Of a stretch of 31,789 bases of DNA, positions 7,855 to 18,358 are shown piece by piece. Origin of the DNA: DAONJL01 sp035405645 [NCBI: bacterium] (GTDB taxonomy: Bacteria; JAGOBX01; DAONJL01); NCBI GenBank assembly GCA_035405645.1, contig DAONJL010000028.1:1-31789 (forward strand). Reading direction: 5' to 3'. Under the pieces are notes generated by a model. It searched no databases. It had not been told where the DNA came from and saw only the letters and a program-made list of their open reading frames with translations. The translations under genes and the position numbers were made by a program. The first letter of the stretch is position 1, and the number at the start of each line of letters is the position of its first letter.

Positions 7855-8901
7855 ATGAAATTAAAAAATATAATAATTTTTTTTATATTTTATTTACTAT
7901 TAAATTGTTGCTCAAAAAAAACAGAAGAAAATAAAAAATTTATTTCAGAAGAAAAAAAAGGAAAACCAGTAAAAACAATAATAGCAAGTAAAAAAGAGTT
8001 AAATGATTTTTATAATACAGTTGGTATTTTATTTCCCCAACAAAAAATAAAAATATCATCATTTAACGGTGGAATAGTAGAAAAATTATATTTTGAAGAA
8101 GGTAGTTTTGTAAAACAAAATTCAGTTCTTGCTGAAATAGATTTAAAATTAAATCAATTACGATTAGAAAAATTATTAATAGAATTTGAAAATGTAAAAG
8201 CAATATATGAAAAAGATAAAATATTATACGAAAAAAAGGCAATACCAAAATTAACATTCATAAATAGTCAGAGCAGATATGAAAGTCTAAAAAATGATAT
8301 AGAACAAACAAAAATATTAATCGACCGCGCAATAATAAAAGCACCAGTTGAAGGTTTTATAATCACAAAAAATGTAGAAGAAAATGAATTTGTTCAGCCA
8401 GGTCAGGTAATTTGCACAATAAATAAAATGGATTATTTAAAAATAAAATTTGAAATACCAGAACGAGAAATAAAATATTTTAAAGAGGGCAAAACAGAAA
8501 TAATAGTATCAATAGATGCGTTTCCTTATGATGAACCAATAATAACAAAAATAACAAATATCTCAAAAGAAATCAATTATCAAAATTTGAGTTATGAAGC
8601 AGAAGCAGAAATAAAAAATCCAGAATACAAATATAAATCAGGACTATTATGTCGATTAAAAATATTAAAACAAAAAATATTTGATTCAATAGTATTACCA
8701 AAAGATGCTGTTCTTGATTTTGAAGATGGAAATAATGTATTTGTAATAGAAGAGGGAATAGCCAAATTAAAAGTAGTTCAATCAGGAGTAAGTGAAGGCG
8801 CATTTATTCAGATTATTTCAGGAATAAGAGAAGGCGAGGAAGTAGTAGTAGAAGGACAACATAATTTATTTGATGGCGAATTAGTAAAAATAGAAAAATA
8901 A
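7855..8901 (+). CDS. RND efflux periplasmic adaptor, probable lipoprotein
   Basis: The 348-residue HlyD/AcrA-type membrane fusion protein has a short N-terminal hydrophobic segment ending in LLLNCCSKK, a plausible lipobox with Cys18. A lipoyl/barrel-sandwich half-motif (GGIVEKLYFEEGSFVKQNS) is near 64-82. A short alpha-hairpin spans about 95-155 and the second lipoyl half is APVEGFIITKNVEENEFVQPG at about 163-183. Beta-barrel and membrane-proximal domains follow to the end. It should bridge the inner-membrane pump encoded next to an outer-membrane channel. No TolC-type gene is in the window. There is no Shine-Dalgarno sequence before this ATG, unlike most neighbours. The RND permease starts 27 bases after the stop. 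Confidence 0.85.
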   Translation: MKLKNIIIFFIFYLLLNCCSKKTEENKKFISEEKKGKPVKTIIASKKELNDFYNTVGILFPQQKIKISSFNGGIVEKLYFEEGSFVKQNSVLAEIDLKLNQLRLEKLLIEFENVKAIYEKDKILYEKKAIPKLTFINSQSRYESLKNDIEQTKILIDRAIIKAPVEGFIITKNVEENEFVQPGQVICTINKMDYLKIKFEIPEREIKYFKEGKTEIIVSIDAFPYDEPIITKITNISKEINYQNLSYEAEAEIKNPEYKYKSGLLCRLKILKQKIFDSIVLPKDAVLDFEDGNNVFVIEEGIAKLKVVQSGVSEGAFIQIISGIREGEEVVVEGQHNLFDGELVKIEK

Positions 8902-8928
8902 ATATTCAAAAAGCACTAATCAAAATTT

Positions 8929-11900
8929 ATGAATATAATAGAAATAGCATTAAAGCGAAGAACCACAGTATTTGTATTAATAATAGGTATAATTTTAGGA
9001 GGATATTATTCGTATATAATTTTACCACGCGAAGCAGCGCCAGAAGTTAAATTACCGTTATTAATAGTAAATACATTTTATTTTGGCGTATCACCAGAAG
9101 ATATTGAAAATCTAATAACAAATAGAATAGAACGCGAATTAAAAAATTTAGATGGCTTAAAAAAAATCACATCAACATCAATGGAAAGTTTATCATCAAT
9201 AGTAATTGAGTTTATGCCAAATGTAAATTTAGATGTAGCGAGGCAAAAAGTAAAAGATAAAGTAGATGTAGCAAAACCGAAATTACCAGAAGGAGCAGAA
9301 GAACCAACAATAACAGAAATAAATTTTTCTGAATTCCCAATTTTATATATCTCACTATCAGGGAAAAACATCGGATTATATAAATTAAAAGAGATAGCAG
9401 ATAATTTAAAAGATAAAATAAAATTAATAAATGGAGTGCTTGATGTATCAATAACAGGCGGTCTGGAGCGAGAAATACAGGTTAATATTGACCCAATAAG
9501 AATGCGTTATTATGATGTTTCTTTAAATGATATAATAATGAAAATACGAAATGAAAATATTACATTGCCTGGCGGCGGAATAAAAGTTGGTAAATTTGAA
9601 TATTCTGTTCGTATGCCTGGTGAAATAAAAAAAGTTGAAGATATGTATAATTGGATAATAAAAGAAAAATCATTTAGACCTGTTTATTTTCGTGATATAG
9701 CAACAATAACATATCGGTATAAAGAAAAAACAAGTATTTCACGATTAAATGGAGAAGAAGCAATTACATTGTCAATAAAAAAAAGAGTTGGTGCAAATAT
9801 TATCCATATTTCAGATGCAATAAAAAAATTAATGAAAGAAGAAGAAAAAAATTTTCCAGAATCATTGAAATATACATATTTGAATGACCAGTCAAAAGAT
9901 ATAAAAATGATTGTCGATGAATTAGAAAATAATATAATAACAGCATTATTTTTAGTAGTTGGCGTGTTATTTTTTGCACTTGGTTTTCGAAATGCTTTAC
10001 TTGTTGGTGTTGCAATACCGTTATCTATGTTAATAACATTTTTGATTATAAATGCATTTAGTATCACACTTAATATGATTGTTTTATTTAGTTTAATTTT
10101 AGTTTTAGGTATGCTTGTTGATAATGCAATTGTATTAGTAGAAAATGTATATCGCCATAAACAATTAGGTGAGAGTAATTTTGAAGCGACATTAAATGGC
10201 ACAAATGAAATAGCAATTCCGATATTAACATCAACATTAACAACAATAGCGGCATTTATTCCGTTATTATTCTGGCCTGGTGTAATAGGCGATTTTATGG
10301 GTTATCTTCCTAAAATAGTTATTTTCGGACTTTCTGCTTCTTTCATCGTCGCAATTATTATTAATCCTGTTTTATGTTCGAAGTTTATTCGTTCTCAACC
10401 GAAAACACAACTTACAATAAATGAAGATAATATTGTTTGTTCGAAAAAAAAATATAACTTAATAATTTATTTTTATCGAAGAATATTATTATTAGCATTA
10501 CAAAATCGTTGGAAAACAATTTTTATTTTTTTAATAATTTTTATATTAACAATAATTATATATGCTAAATATGGAGAACCGATAATATTATTTCCAGATG
10601 TTGACCCACGAAATATAATAATTTCAATCGAATTTCCAAAAAGCACAATATTGTCAATAACAGATAACTTTGTAAAAATGTTAGAGGAAAAAATAAAGAA
10701 ATTTCCAGATATAGTAAATTATATTTCAAATGTTGGCTCAAGTGATAAAGTAGAAACCAATAAAGCGACAATAAATATTGATTTAAAAGATTTAGCCGAC
10801 CGTAAACAAAATTCAAATCTAACATTAAATCAGATAAGGGATAATATAGGCGAATATGCAGGAGTAAATATAAAAGTCGAAAAACCACAAGAAGGACCAC
10901 CAACAGGTGCTGCTATTGCTATTGAATTATCAGGGAAAGATTTTAATGTATTGAAAATTTATAAAGATAAGATTAAAAATTTAATTAAAGATATACCTGG
11001 CGTAATAAATTTAAGAGATGATTTTGAAGAAGGAAAACCAGAAATAAAAATAAATATAGATAGAGAAATAGCCAGTCGCTGGGGTTTATCGGTTGCTTCG
11101 ATTTCTTCAACAATTCAATCAGCAATAATGGGAACCGAAGCATCAAAATTTCGGATTGGTGAAGATGAATATGATATTACGGTTAGATTTAATGAAGATA
11201 AAAGACAGACATTTTCTGATTTAGAAGAAATTGTAATTTATGGACCGGAAAATCGGAAAATACCGTTAAAGAATATAGCGAAATTTGAACGAACACCAGG
11301 TTACGGAACAATAAAACATAAAGATTTAAAAAGAATGATAACAATAGAAGCAGATGTACGCGAAGGTTATAATGCTTATTTAATCAGAAAAGAAATCGTA
11401 AAATTATTATCACAAATACAATTTTCTACTGGTTATTTTTATTATTTAGGGGGCGAAGATGAAGAACAACGAGAATCAAGTAAATTTCTTTCACAAGCCT
11501 TTTTAATTGCAATTTTACTTATTGCTCTTATTTTAGTTTCGCAATTTAATTCCGTTGTTTTACCTTTTATTATTTTATTTTCCGTTGTATTATCTACTAT
11601 CGGAGTATTATGGGGTTTATTAATAACAAGAATAAATTTTTCAATAATAATGACAGGACTTGGTATAATTTCACTTGCTGGTATTGTAGTAAATAATAGT
11701 ATATTACTAATTGATTTTATCGAGAATGCAAGAAAAAGAGGTACTAATAAAACAACAGCAATTATTCAATCAGGAATAATTCGTATGAGACCGGTAATGT
11801 TAACTGCAATAACGACATTACTTGGTTTAATACCAATGGCAGTTGGAGTAAGTTTTGATTTCAAAAAATTTGAGTTTATAACGAAAAGTGAATCAAGTCA

Positions 11901-12054
11901 ATGGTGGAGTTCGATGTGTGTTGCGATTATATTTGGCTTAACAGTTTCGACATTATTAACATTAGTTTTTGTTCCTGTACTATATTCAATCATCGATACA
12001 GTAAGGGGTCAGACGTCCTTAAAGTCCTTAAAAAACCACACTAAAAAAGAATAA
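8929..12054 (+). CDS. RND-family efflux permease
   Basis: The 1041-residue AcrB/ACR_tran protein has twelve expected transmembrane helices in two halves, each with a large periplasmic loop (about 33-330 and 550-845). TM4 carries GMLVDNAIVLVEN: Asp398 is kept, but the next position, the second Asp of the AcrB pair, is Asn399, a common variant in this superfamily. The second half has the usual SQFNSVVLPFIILFSV and GIVVNNSILLIDF elements. It pumps hydrophobic or amphipathic compounds using proton flow. The substrate is unknown. The last 15 or so residues (from GQTSLKSLK) are not family sequence: they are encoded by the left end of an apparent mobile element at 12005-12032. No Shine-Dalgarno precedes the ATG. 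Confidence 0.9.
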   Translation: MNIIEIALKRRTTVFVLIIGIILGGYYSYIILPREAAPEVKLPLLIVNTFYFGVSPEDIENLITNRIERELKNLDGLKKITSTSMESLSSIVIEFMPNVNLDVARQKVKDKVDVAKPKLPEGAEEPTITEINFSEFPILYISLSGKNIGLYKLKEIADNLKDKIKLINGVLDVSITGGLEREIQVNIDPIRMRYYDVSLNDIIMKIRNENITLPGGGIKVGKFEYSVRMPGEIKKVEDMYNWIIKEKSFRPVYFRDIATITYRYKEKTSISRLNGEEAITLSIKKRVGANIIHISDAIKKLMKEEEKNFPESLKYTYLNDQSKDIKMIVDELENNIITALFLVVGVLFFALGFRNALLVGVAIPLSMLITFLIINAFSITLNMIVLFSLILVLGMLVDNAIVLVENVYRHKQLGESNFEATLNGTNEIAIPILTSTLTTIAAFIPLLFWPGVIGDFMGYLPKIVIFGLSASFIVAIIINPVLCSKFIRSQPKTQLTINEDNIVCSKKKYNLIIYFYRRILLLALQNRWKTIFIFLIIFILTIIIYAKYGEPIILFPDVDPRNIIISIEFPKSTILSITDNFVKMLEEKIKKFPDIVNYISNVGSSDKVETNKATINIDLKDLADRKQNSNLTLNQIRDNIGEYAGVNIKVEKPQEGPPTGAAIAIELSGKDFNVLKIYKDKIKNLIKDIPGVINLRDDFEEGKPEIKINIDREIASRWGLSVASISSTIQSAIMGTEASKFRIGEDEYDITVRFNEDKRQTFSDLEEIVIYGPENRKIPLKNIAKFERTPGYGTIKHKDLKRMITIEADVREGYNAYLIRKEIVKLLSQIQFSTGYFYYLGGEDEEQRESSKFLSQAFLIAILLIALILVSQFNSVVLPFIILFSVVLSTIGVLWGLLITRINFSIIMTGLGIISLAGIVVNNSILLIDFIENARKRGTNKTTAIIQSGIIRMRPVMLTAITTLLGLIPMAVGVSFDFKKFEFITKSESSQWWSSMCVAIIFGLTVSTLLTLVFVPVLYSIIDTVRGQTSLKSLKNHTKKE

Positions 12055-12467
12055 TAAATACAAAAAAATTAAATTAAAGAATAATTATTATATATTAAAA
12101 TAAAATAATATTAAATAAAAACAACTAAAATATCATAAAAAAATTATAAATTTAAATAAAAATTTAATAGTATTAAAAAATTAAAATTTTATTTTTTATA
12201 AACTTTTATTTCTACAATTTAAATAATTAATTTTCCAAAAAATAAAACATAAATAAAAATTTACTAATAAAGCATTAATGAATAAATTTTTAACTTAGTG
12301 CTAATTTATCAGATTTTTACAGGGATAAAAATATTACATTAAAAGTTAAAATATTTTGCAGAAGAAAAAATTGATTTGGTTTTATATATTTGAATTATAA
12401 CATTAAATTTTACAAATATTTAAAAAATAGTTATAAAATAACTGATGAATAGGTGACGCCTGTCCCC
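12005..12467. mobile_element. Candidate small non-autonomous element with inverted ends
   Basis: GGGGTCAGACGTC at 12005-12017 (plus strand) faces GGGGACAGGCGTC at 12467..12455 (minus strand), matching at 11 of 13 positions in inverted orientation. They bound 463 bases that are almost pure A and T with no plausible gene apart from the last 50 bases of the RND permease. Similar GGGG(T/A)CAG motifs border elements linked to Y1 (REP-associated) transposases in other genomes; that comparison is from memory. No transposase gene is present. Confidence 0.45.
12015..12032 (+). repeat. Tandem 9-base repeat GTCCTTAAA x2
   Basis: Two perfect copies of GTCCTTAAA lie at 12015-12023 and 12024-12032, overlapping the left end of the candidate element. 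They encode SLKSLK in the C-terminal tail of the RND permease. Confidence 0.85.
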
Positions 12468-12745
12468 ATTTTTATTATTTTTAATATTTGTATTTTAGTA
12501 ACAATTTTTGCGATATTTGGAGAAAATTTGTCCAATTTTCTGTTAAAAAACAAAAATATAAAATTGTAATTATGTTCATTATAATTGATTCACAAAAATA
12601 AAAATTTGTCAAAAAGTCAAAAAAATAGATAAAAAATCATAAAAAATGCCATTTAGACAAAAAAATTAAAAGAACAAAAAATTGGTAACTTATATTTTTT
12701 GTGAATAAAAAATAATTTGGAATAATAATTGCTTAAATAATTTAT
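12055..12745. other. AT-rich intergenic region without a recognisable gene
   Basis: This 691-base stretch is about 85-90% A+T and includes most of the candidate element ending at 12467. Right of that, AAAATTTGTC occurs at 12523-12532 and 12601-12610. An inverted repeat pairs ATTCACAAAAAT (12588-12599) with ATTTTTTGTGAAT (12694-12706). I find no convincing promoter, terminator, CIRCE operator or small coding frame. The promoter of the downstream chaperone run must lie here, but many AT-rich -10-like matches make it impossible to choose one. Confidence 0.5.
12588..12706. repeat. Spaced inverted repeat upstream of the receiver gene
   Basis: ATTCACAAAAAT at 12588-12599 and ATTTTTTGTGAAT at 12694-12706 are inverted copies that differ by one A/T in the homopolymer. 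About 94 bases separate the arms. The right arm ends 39 bases before the ATG of the receiver-domain gene. Confidence 0.4.
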
Positions 12746-13120
12746 ATGATAACTAAATTTTATAAAAAAATTTTAATTTGTGAGGATGATAAAGAATTAT
12801 TGAAAATATACGAAGAAATTTTTAATAAATTCGGTATTCAAAGTTTAGTTGCAACCGATATTTCGGAAGCAAAAAAAATAGTAAATAATGAAGAGATAAA
12901 AGGAACTATTCTTGATTATAATTTAGGTAATTTTACAGGAATAAATATATATGAATATTTGTTAGAAAAAAATATAAAAGTTCCGTCAATTTTAGTAACA
13001 GGAAATAAAAATGAAGAGATAATTAAAATAGCAAGGCAAGTAGGATTAGAAGATATATTTTTTAAACCTATTGATTTAATGACATTAAATCTAATAATTG
13101 ATAAAATAATGAAATGGTAA
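12746..13120 (+). CDS. Stand-alone response-regulator receiver protein
   Basis: The 124-residue protein is a single CheY-like receiver domain with no output domain. The acidic cluster E13-D14-D15, phosphoacceptor Asp57 (TILDYNLG), Thr85 (LVTGN) and Lys107 (FFKPID) are all in place, so it should accept phosphate from a histidine kinase. No kinase gene is adjacent. It lies 3 bases upstream of the phosphatidyltransferase gene and heads a run that continues into groES and groEL, an unusual setting. The ATG has no clear Shine-Dalgarno. It is distinct from the CheY of the chemosensory operon at 30765-31133. Its output is unknown. Confidence 0.85.
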   Translation: MITKFYKKILICEDDKELLKIYEEIFNKFGIQSLVATDISEAKKIVNNEEIKGTILDYNLGNFTGINIYEYLLEKNIKVPSILVTGNKNEEIIKIARQVGLEDIFFKPIDLMTLNLIIDKIMKW

Positions 13121-13123
13121 GAT

Positions 13124-13732
13124 ATGAATTTAGCAAATAGAATAACATTATCGCGAGTATTAGTTGTTCCGATATTTGTGTTATTTTTTTATAATTCAAA
13201 TGAAGCGAACCGAAATTTTTTATATGCATGGATAATATATATCTATTGCGGAATAACGGATGTATTGGATGGATATATCGCACGAAAATATAAACAAATA
13301 ACGGAGTTTGGAAAATTTTTAGACCCGCTGGCTGATAAAATATTAAACTTATCGGCATTCATAATATCGATAAAATACGGAATGCCGCAATACATCGTAG
13401 CAATAATATTTATAAAAGAATTTTTACAATTTTTAGGATATTCGTATTTAAAATTTCGCATAGATGATGTAATTATTTCGCCAAGTAAATTAGGTAAATT
13501 ATTAACGATATTACAATTTACAATAATAAATTATATGTTCATAAATTTAGCAAATAATAATTTTAATTTTTCAAAAAACATTTATTTTAAAATATTTATA
13601 ATAATTTTCATAATATTATTAGGAATCGGTTTATTACAATATAGTTTGCACGGGTTGAGACAGTTATATGGAAGAGCAAGCGATATAAAAATTGAGATAC
13701 CGGAAAAAATAAAACAAATTTTAAAAATTTAA
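13124..13732 (+). CDS. pgsA: CDP-alcohol phosphatidyltransferase, probable PgsA
   Basis: The 202-residue integral membrane enzyme carries the complete CDP-alcohol phosphotransferase signature at about residues 48-70: D-G-x2-A-R-x8-G-x3-D-x3-D, seen as DGYIARK, then [10 protein letters not shown]. The N-terminal [17 protein letters not shown] is typical of PgsA, which makes phosphatidylglycerol phosphate from CDP-diacylglycerol and glycerol 3-phosphate in the inner membrane. Four to six hydrophobic helices are visible. Family members use different alcohols, so the substrate is inferred from the N-terminus and length. It starts 3 bases after the receiver gene and ends 22 bases before groES, suggesting cotranscription with both. 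Confidence 0.85.
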   Translation: MNLANRITLSRVLVVPIFVLFFYNSNEANRNFLYAWIIYIYCGITDVLDGYIARKYKQITEFGKFLDPLADKILNLSAFIISIKYGMPQYIVAIIFIKEFLQFLGYSYLKFRIDDVIISPSKLGKLLTILQFTIINYMFINLANNNFNFSKNIYFKIFIIIFIILLGIGLLQYSLHGLRQLYGRASDIKIEIPEKIKQILKI

Positions 13733-13754
13733 AAAAGGAAGGAGGGATAAAAGT

Positions 13755-14042
13755 ATGGCAAAAATTAGACCATTAGGAGACAGAGTATTAGCAAAAGTGC
13801 TCGAGGAGCGAGCAGAAAAAATCGGTAGTTTATATGTACCAGATACTGCCAAAGAAAAGCCACAGGAAGCAGAAGTAGTAGCAGTAGGCACAGGCAAATG
13901 GGAGAATGATAAGAAAGTGCCACTTGATGTAAAAGTAGGCGATAAAATATTGTTTGGTAAGTATTCTGGCACAGAAGTAAAAATTGATGGTCAGGAATAT
14001 TTGATTTTAAAAGAAAGTGATATACTTGCAGTAGTTGAGTAA
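13755..14042 (+). CDS. groES: Co-chaperonin GroES
   Basis: The 95-residue protein is full length for GroES ([12 protein letters not shown] at the start, then the mobile loop around 17-35, [22 protein letters not shown], and the C-terminal [10 protein letters not shown]). It forms the heptameric lid of the GroEL folding chamber in the cytoplasm. A strong GGAAGGAGGG at about 13737-13746 precedes the ATG. It lies 20 bases upstream of groEL. I looked for a CIRCE operator (TTAGCACTC-N9-GAGTGCTAA) in front of it and found none; the 22-base gap to pgsA leaves no room for a dedicated promoter outside the pgsA coding region. Confidence 0.97.
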   Translation: MAKIRPLGDRVLAKVLEERAEKIGSLYVPDTAKEKPQEAEVVAVGTGKWENDKKVPLDVKVGDKILFGKYSGTEVKIDGQEYLILKESDILAVVE

Positions 14043-14059
14043 AAATTGAAAGGAGGTAA

Positions 14060-15694
<1,635 letters not shown>

Positions 15695-15706
15695 TTAAAT
15701 AAAATT

Positions 15707-15743
15707 AAAAAAGGGGCATCAGAAATAATTCTGGTGCCCTTTT
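15707..15743 (+). terminator. Intrinsic terminator between groEL and grpE
   Basis: AAAAGGGGCATCAGAA (15709-15724) pairs with TTCTGGTGCCCTTTT (15729-15743) around an ATAA loop, with one bulged G and one G-T pair, and ends in a T run. It stands out from the surrounding AT-rich sequence. The grpE ribosome binding site follows at once and the grpE ATG is only 14 bases beyond the stem, so grpE-dnaK transcription must come by read-through or from a promoter within groEL. Confidence 0.85.
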
Positions 15744-15757
15744 AAAAAGGTGATAAA

Positions 15758-16363
15758 ATGGAATTACAAAATGAAAAAATAAATAATAATATAGAAGAAG
15801 AAAAAAAAGTTAAAGAAGAGAATAATATAAGCGAGACATCAGTGATTGAAGGAACAGAAAAAAAAGAAGAAGAAACAATAACAATTAAAAAAAGTGAATA
15901 TGATAAATTACAAACTGAAGCAAAAGAAAATTATGATAAAATGCTGCGCGCACTTGCTGAACTTGATAATTATCGAAAAAGAGTAATAAAAGAAAAAGAG
16001 CAATATTTAAAATTTGCAAATGAAGAAATAATCAAAGAAATACTAACAATATATGACGATTTTGACCGTGCTTTTCAATATGCAAATGATAAAACTGATA
16101 GTGAAAAAATAGAAAAAATAAAAGAAGGAATAAATTTAATAAAAGAACAAATAAAAAAGATATTAGAAAAAAATGGTGTAGAAGAAATAAAAATAGTTGA
16201 TAATATTTTTAATCCAAAATATCATCAAGCAATAAAAGTAGAAGAAGTTGATGATGAGTCAAAAAATGATAAAATATTAGAAGTATATCAAAAAGGATAT
16301 AAAATGTTTGAAAAGGTATTAAAACCAGCAGTGGTAGTAGTAGGTAAGAAAAAAGGCTCATAA
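15758..16363 (+). CDS. grpE: Nucleotide exchange factor GrpE
   Basis: The 201-residue protein has an acidic, disordered first 45 residues. A long coiled coil (about 45-110, with LAELDNYRKRVIKEKEQ) and the C-terminal beta-domain follow (NIFNPKYHQAIK near 148-160, VYQKGYKMFEKVLKPAVVVV near 175-194), all standard for GrpE. It releases ADP from DnaK. AAGGTG precedes the ATG, directly after the terminator stem. The gene ends 18 bases before dnaK. Confidence 0.95.
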   Translation: MELQNEKINNNIEEEKKVKEENNISETSVIEGTEKKEEETITIKKSEYDKLQTEAKENYDKMLRALAELDNYRKRVIKEKEQYLKFANEEIIKEILTIYDDFDRAFQYANDKTDSEKIEKIKEGINLIKEQIKKILEKNGVEEIKIVDNIFNPKYHQAIKVEEVDDESKNDKILEVYQKGYKMFEKVLKPAVVVVGKKKGS

Positions 16364-16381
16364 TATAAAGGAGGAATTTAT

Positions 16382-18262
16382 ATGAGTAAAGTAATAGGAA
16401 TTGATTTAGGGACAATAAATTCCGTTGTTGCGATAATGGAAGGCAGTGAGGTTAAAGTAATAGAGAATGCAGAAGGTGATAGAATTACACCTTCAGTTGT
16501 AGCATTTACGAAAGATGGCGAACGATTGGTAGGAAAGGTAGCGAAAAATCAGGCAATAACAAATCCAGAAAATACAGTTAGGTCTATAAAGAGATATATG
16601 GGCGAAGCAGGATATAAAGTTTATATCCCAAATGTAAAAAAAGAATTTACACCAGAAGAAATTTCTGCTGCTATTTTAACGAAAATGAAAGAAACAGCAG
16701 AAGCATATTTAGGCGAAAAAGTTACAAAAGCAGTAATTACTGTTCCAGCTTATTTTAATGATGCTCAAAGACAAGCAACAAAAGATGCTGGTAGAATTGC
16801 TGGTCTTGAAGTGTTAAGAATTGTAAATGAACCAACTGCAGCATCTCTTGCTTATGGTTTAAACAAAAAAAATAAAGATGAAAAGATTGCTGTTTATGAT
16901 TTAGGCGGTGGAACATTTGATATTTCAATATTAGAATTAGGTGGTGGAGTATTTGAAGTAAAATCAACAAATGGGGATACTCATTTAGGTGGTGATGATT
17001 TTGATAATGTTATTATTGATTGGCTTGTCTCAGAATTTAAAAAAGAAACAGGTATTGATTTAAAGAAGGATAGAATGGCAATGCAAAGATTAAAAGAAGC
17101 AGCAGAAAAAGCAAAGATTGAATTATCGTCTATGAAAGTTACAACAATAAATTTACCATTTATAACTGCTGATGCTTCAGGACCAAGACATTTAAATAAG
17201 GAATTAACAAGAGCGCAATTAGAAAAAATGACTGAACATTTAGTACAAAAAACACTTGGTCCTTGTAGAATTGCATTACAGGATGCTGGCTTAACTGTTG
17301 ATGATATTGATGAAGTAATACTTGTCGGTGGACAAACTCGTATGCCATTAGTTCAGGAGACTGTTCGTAATTTCTTTAAAAAAGAACCAAATAAAAGTGT
17401 AAATCCAGATGAAGTAGTTGCAGTTGGTGCTGCTATTCAGGCTGCTATTTTAACTGGTGAAGAATCATTAAAAGATATGGTTTTACTCGATGTTACACCA
17501 TTATCATTAGGTATTGAAACACTTGGTGGTGTATTTACAAAAATTATTGATAGAAATACAACGATACCCGTTCGTAAAAGCCAGATTTTTACAACTGCTG
17601 CTGACAATCAGCCTGCAGTTACAATTCGTGTTGGTCAGGGCGAACGCGCTATGTTTGCTGATAATAAAGAAATTGGTAGATTTGATTTAGATGGTATTCC
17701 ACCAGCACCACGCGGTGTACCACAAATTGAAGTTACTTTTGATATTGATGCAAATGGTATATTAACAGTTACAGCAAAAGATAAAGGAACAGGTAAAGCT
17801 CAACATATTACGATAACAAAACCAACAGGATTAAATGAAAATGAAATAAAAAGAATGCAGGAAGATGCAGAAAAATTTGCAGAAGAAGACAGAAAGAAAA
17901 AAGAATTAATAGAAGCAAGAAATCAAGCAGATGGCTTAATATATACAACAGAAAAATCATTAAGAGATTATGGTGATAAAATACCTGCGTCAGATAAAAA
18001 GAAAATTGAAGATGCAATAGAAGAATTAAAGAAAGTAAAAAGTAGTGAGGATAAAGATGAAATAAATCGAGCAATTGAAAATTTAACAAAAGTAGCACAT
18101 AAACTTGCAGAAGAAATTTATAAAAATGCTGGTACTTCGCAAACTCAGGGGGAAGGTGCATCTGCTTCTAAATCATCATCACAAAATGCTTCTTCTTCGA
18201 AAAGTGATGATGTAGTTGATGCTGAATTTGAAGAAGTTGATGATGATAAGAAAAAAAAGTAA
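16382..18262 (+). CDS. dnaK: Hsp70 chaperone DnaK
   Basis: The 626-residue protein is full length, with an ATPase domain to about 370, the linker [15 protein letters not shown], the substrate-binding domain and a helical lid ending in a Ser-rich then acidic/Lys tail ([18 protein letters not shown]). [20 protein letters not shown] and [10 protein letters not shown] are intact. One oddity is in phosphate loop 1: the usual GIDLGTTNS reads GIDLGTINS, with Ile at position 12 (codon ATA, 16415-16417) where Thr is nearly invariant. AAAGGAGGAATTTAT precedes the ATG. No dnaJ, hrcA or CIRCE element is in the window. Confidence 0.97.
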   Translation: MSKVIGIDLGTINSVVAIMEGSEVKVIENAEGDRITPSVVAFTKDGERLVGKVAKNQAITNPENTVRSIKRYMGEAGYKVYIPNVKKEFTPEEISAAILTKMKETAEAYLGEKVTKAVITVPAYFNDAQRQATKDAGRIAGLEVLRIVNEPTAASLAYGLNKKNKDEKIAVYDLGGGTFDISILELGGGVFEVKSTNGDTHLGGDDFDNVIIDWLVSEFKKETGIDLKKDRMAMQRLKEAAEKAKIELSSMKVTTINLPFITADASGPRHLNKELTRAQLEKMTEHLVQKTLGPCRIALQDAGLTVDDIDEVILVGGQTRMPLVQETVRNFFKKEPNKSVNPDEVVAVGAAIQAAILTGEESLKDMVLLDVTPLSLGIETLGGVFTKIIDRNTTIPVRKSQIFTTAADNQPAVTIRVGQGERAMFADNKEIGRFDLDGIPPAPRGVPQIEVTFDIDANGILTVTAKDKGTGKAQHITITKPTGLNENEIKRMQEDAEKFAEEDRKKKELIEARNQADGLIYTTEKSLRDYGDKIPASDKKKIEDAIEELKKVKSSEDKDEINRAIENLTKVAHKLAEEIYKNAGTSQTQGEGASASKSSSQNASSSKSDDVVDAEFEEVDDDKKKK

Positions 18263-18271
18263 AATAGTGCA

Positions 18272-18299
18272 TTGTGCAAGAATATAAACTAAATATAAC
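18272..18299 (+). promoter_or_regulatory. Weak candidate promoter for the ABC operon
   Basis: TTGTGC at 18272-18277 and TATAAC at 18294-18299 are 16 bases apart, about 60 bases before the ATPase start. The -35 is poor. A short TGCTGTTAGCA with a following T run at 18323-18344 might instead be a feeble terminator for dnaK; neither is compelling. Confidence 0.25.
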
Positions 18300-18358
18300 A
18301 ATTATCACTTCAAATAGTTAAATGCTGTTAGCACAAATTTTTTTATAATAGGTGTTTT

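Noticed and set aside
12291-12304. TTAGTGCTAA, close to one arm of a CIRCE operator
   Set aside because: The matching TTAGCACTC arm is absent 9 bases away, and the site is more than 1.4 kb from groES.
18323-18344. TGCTGTTAGCA plus T run as a dnaK terminator
   Set aside because: The stem is only 4 base pairs and too weak to call.
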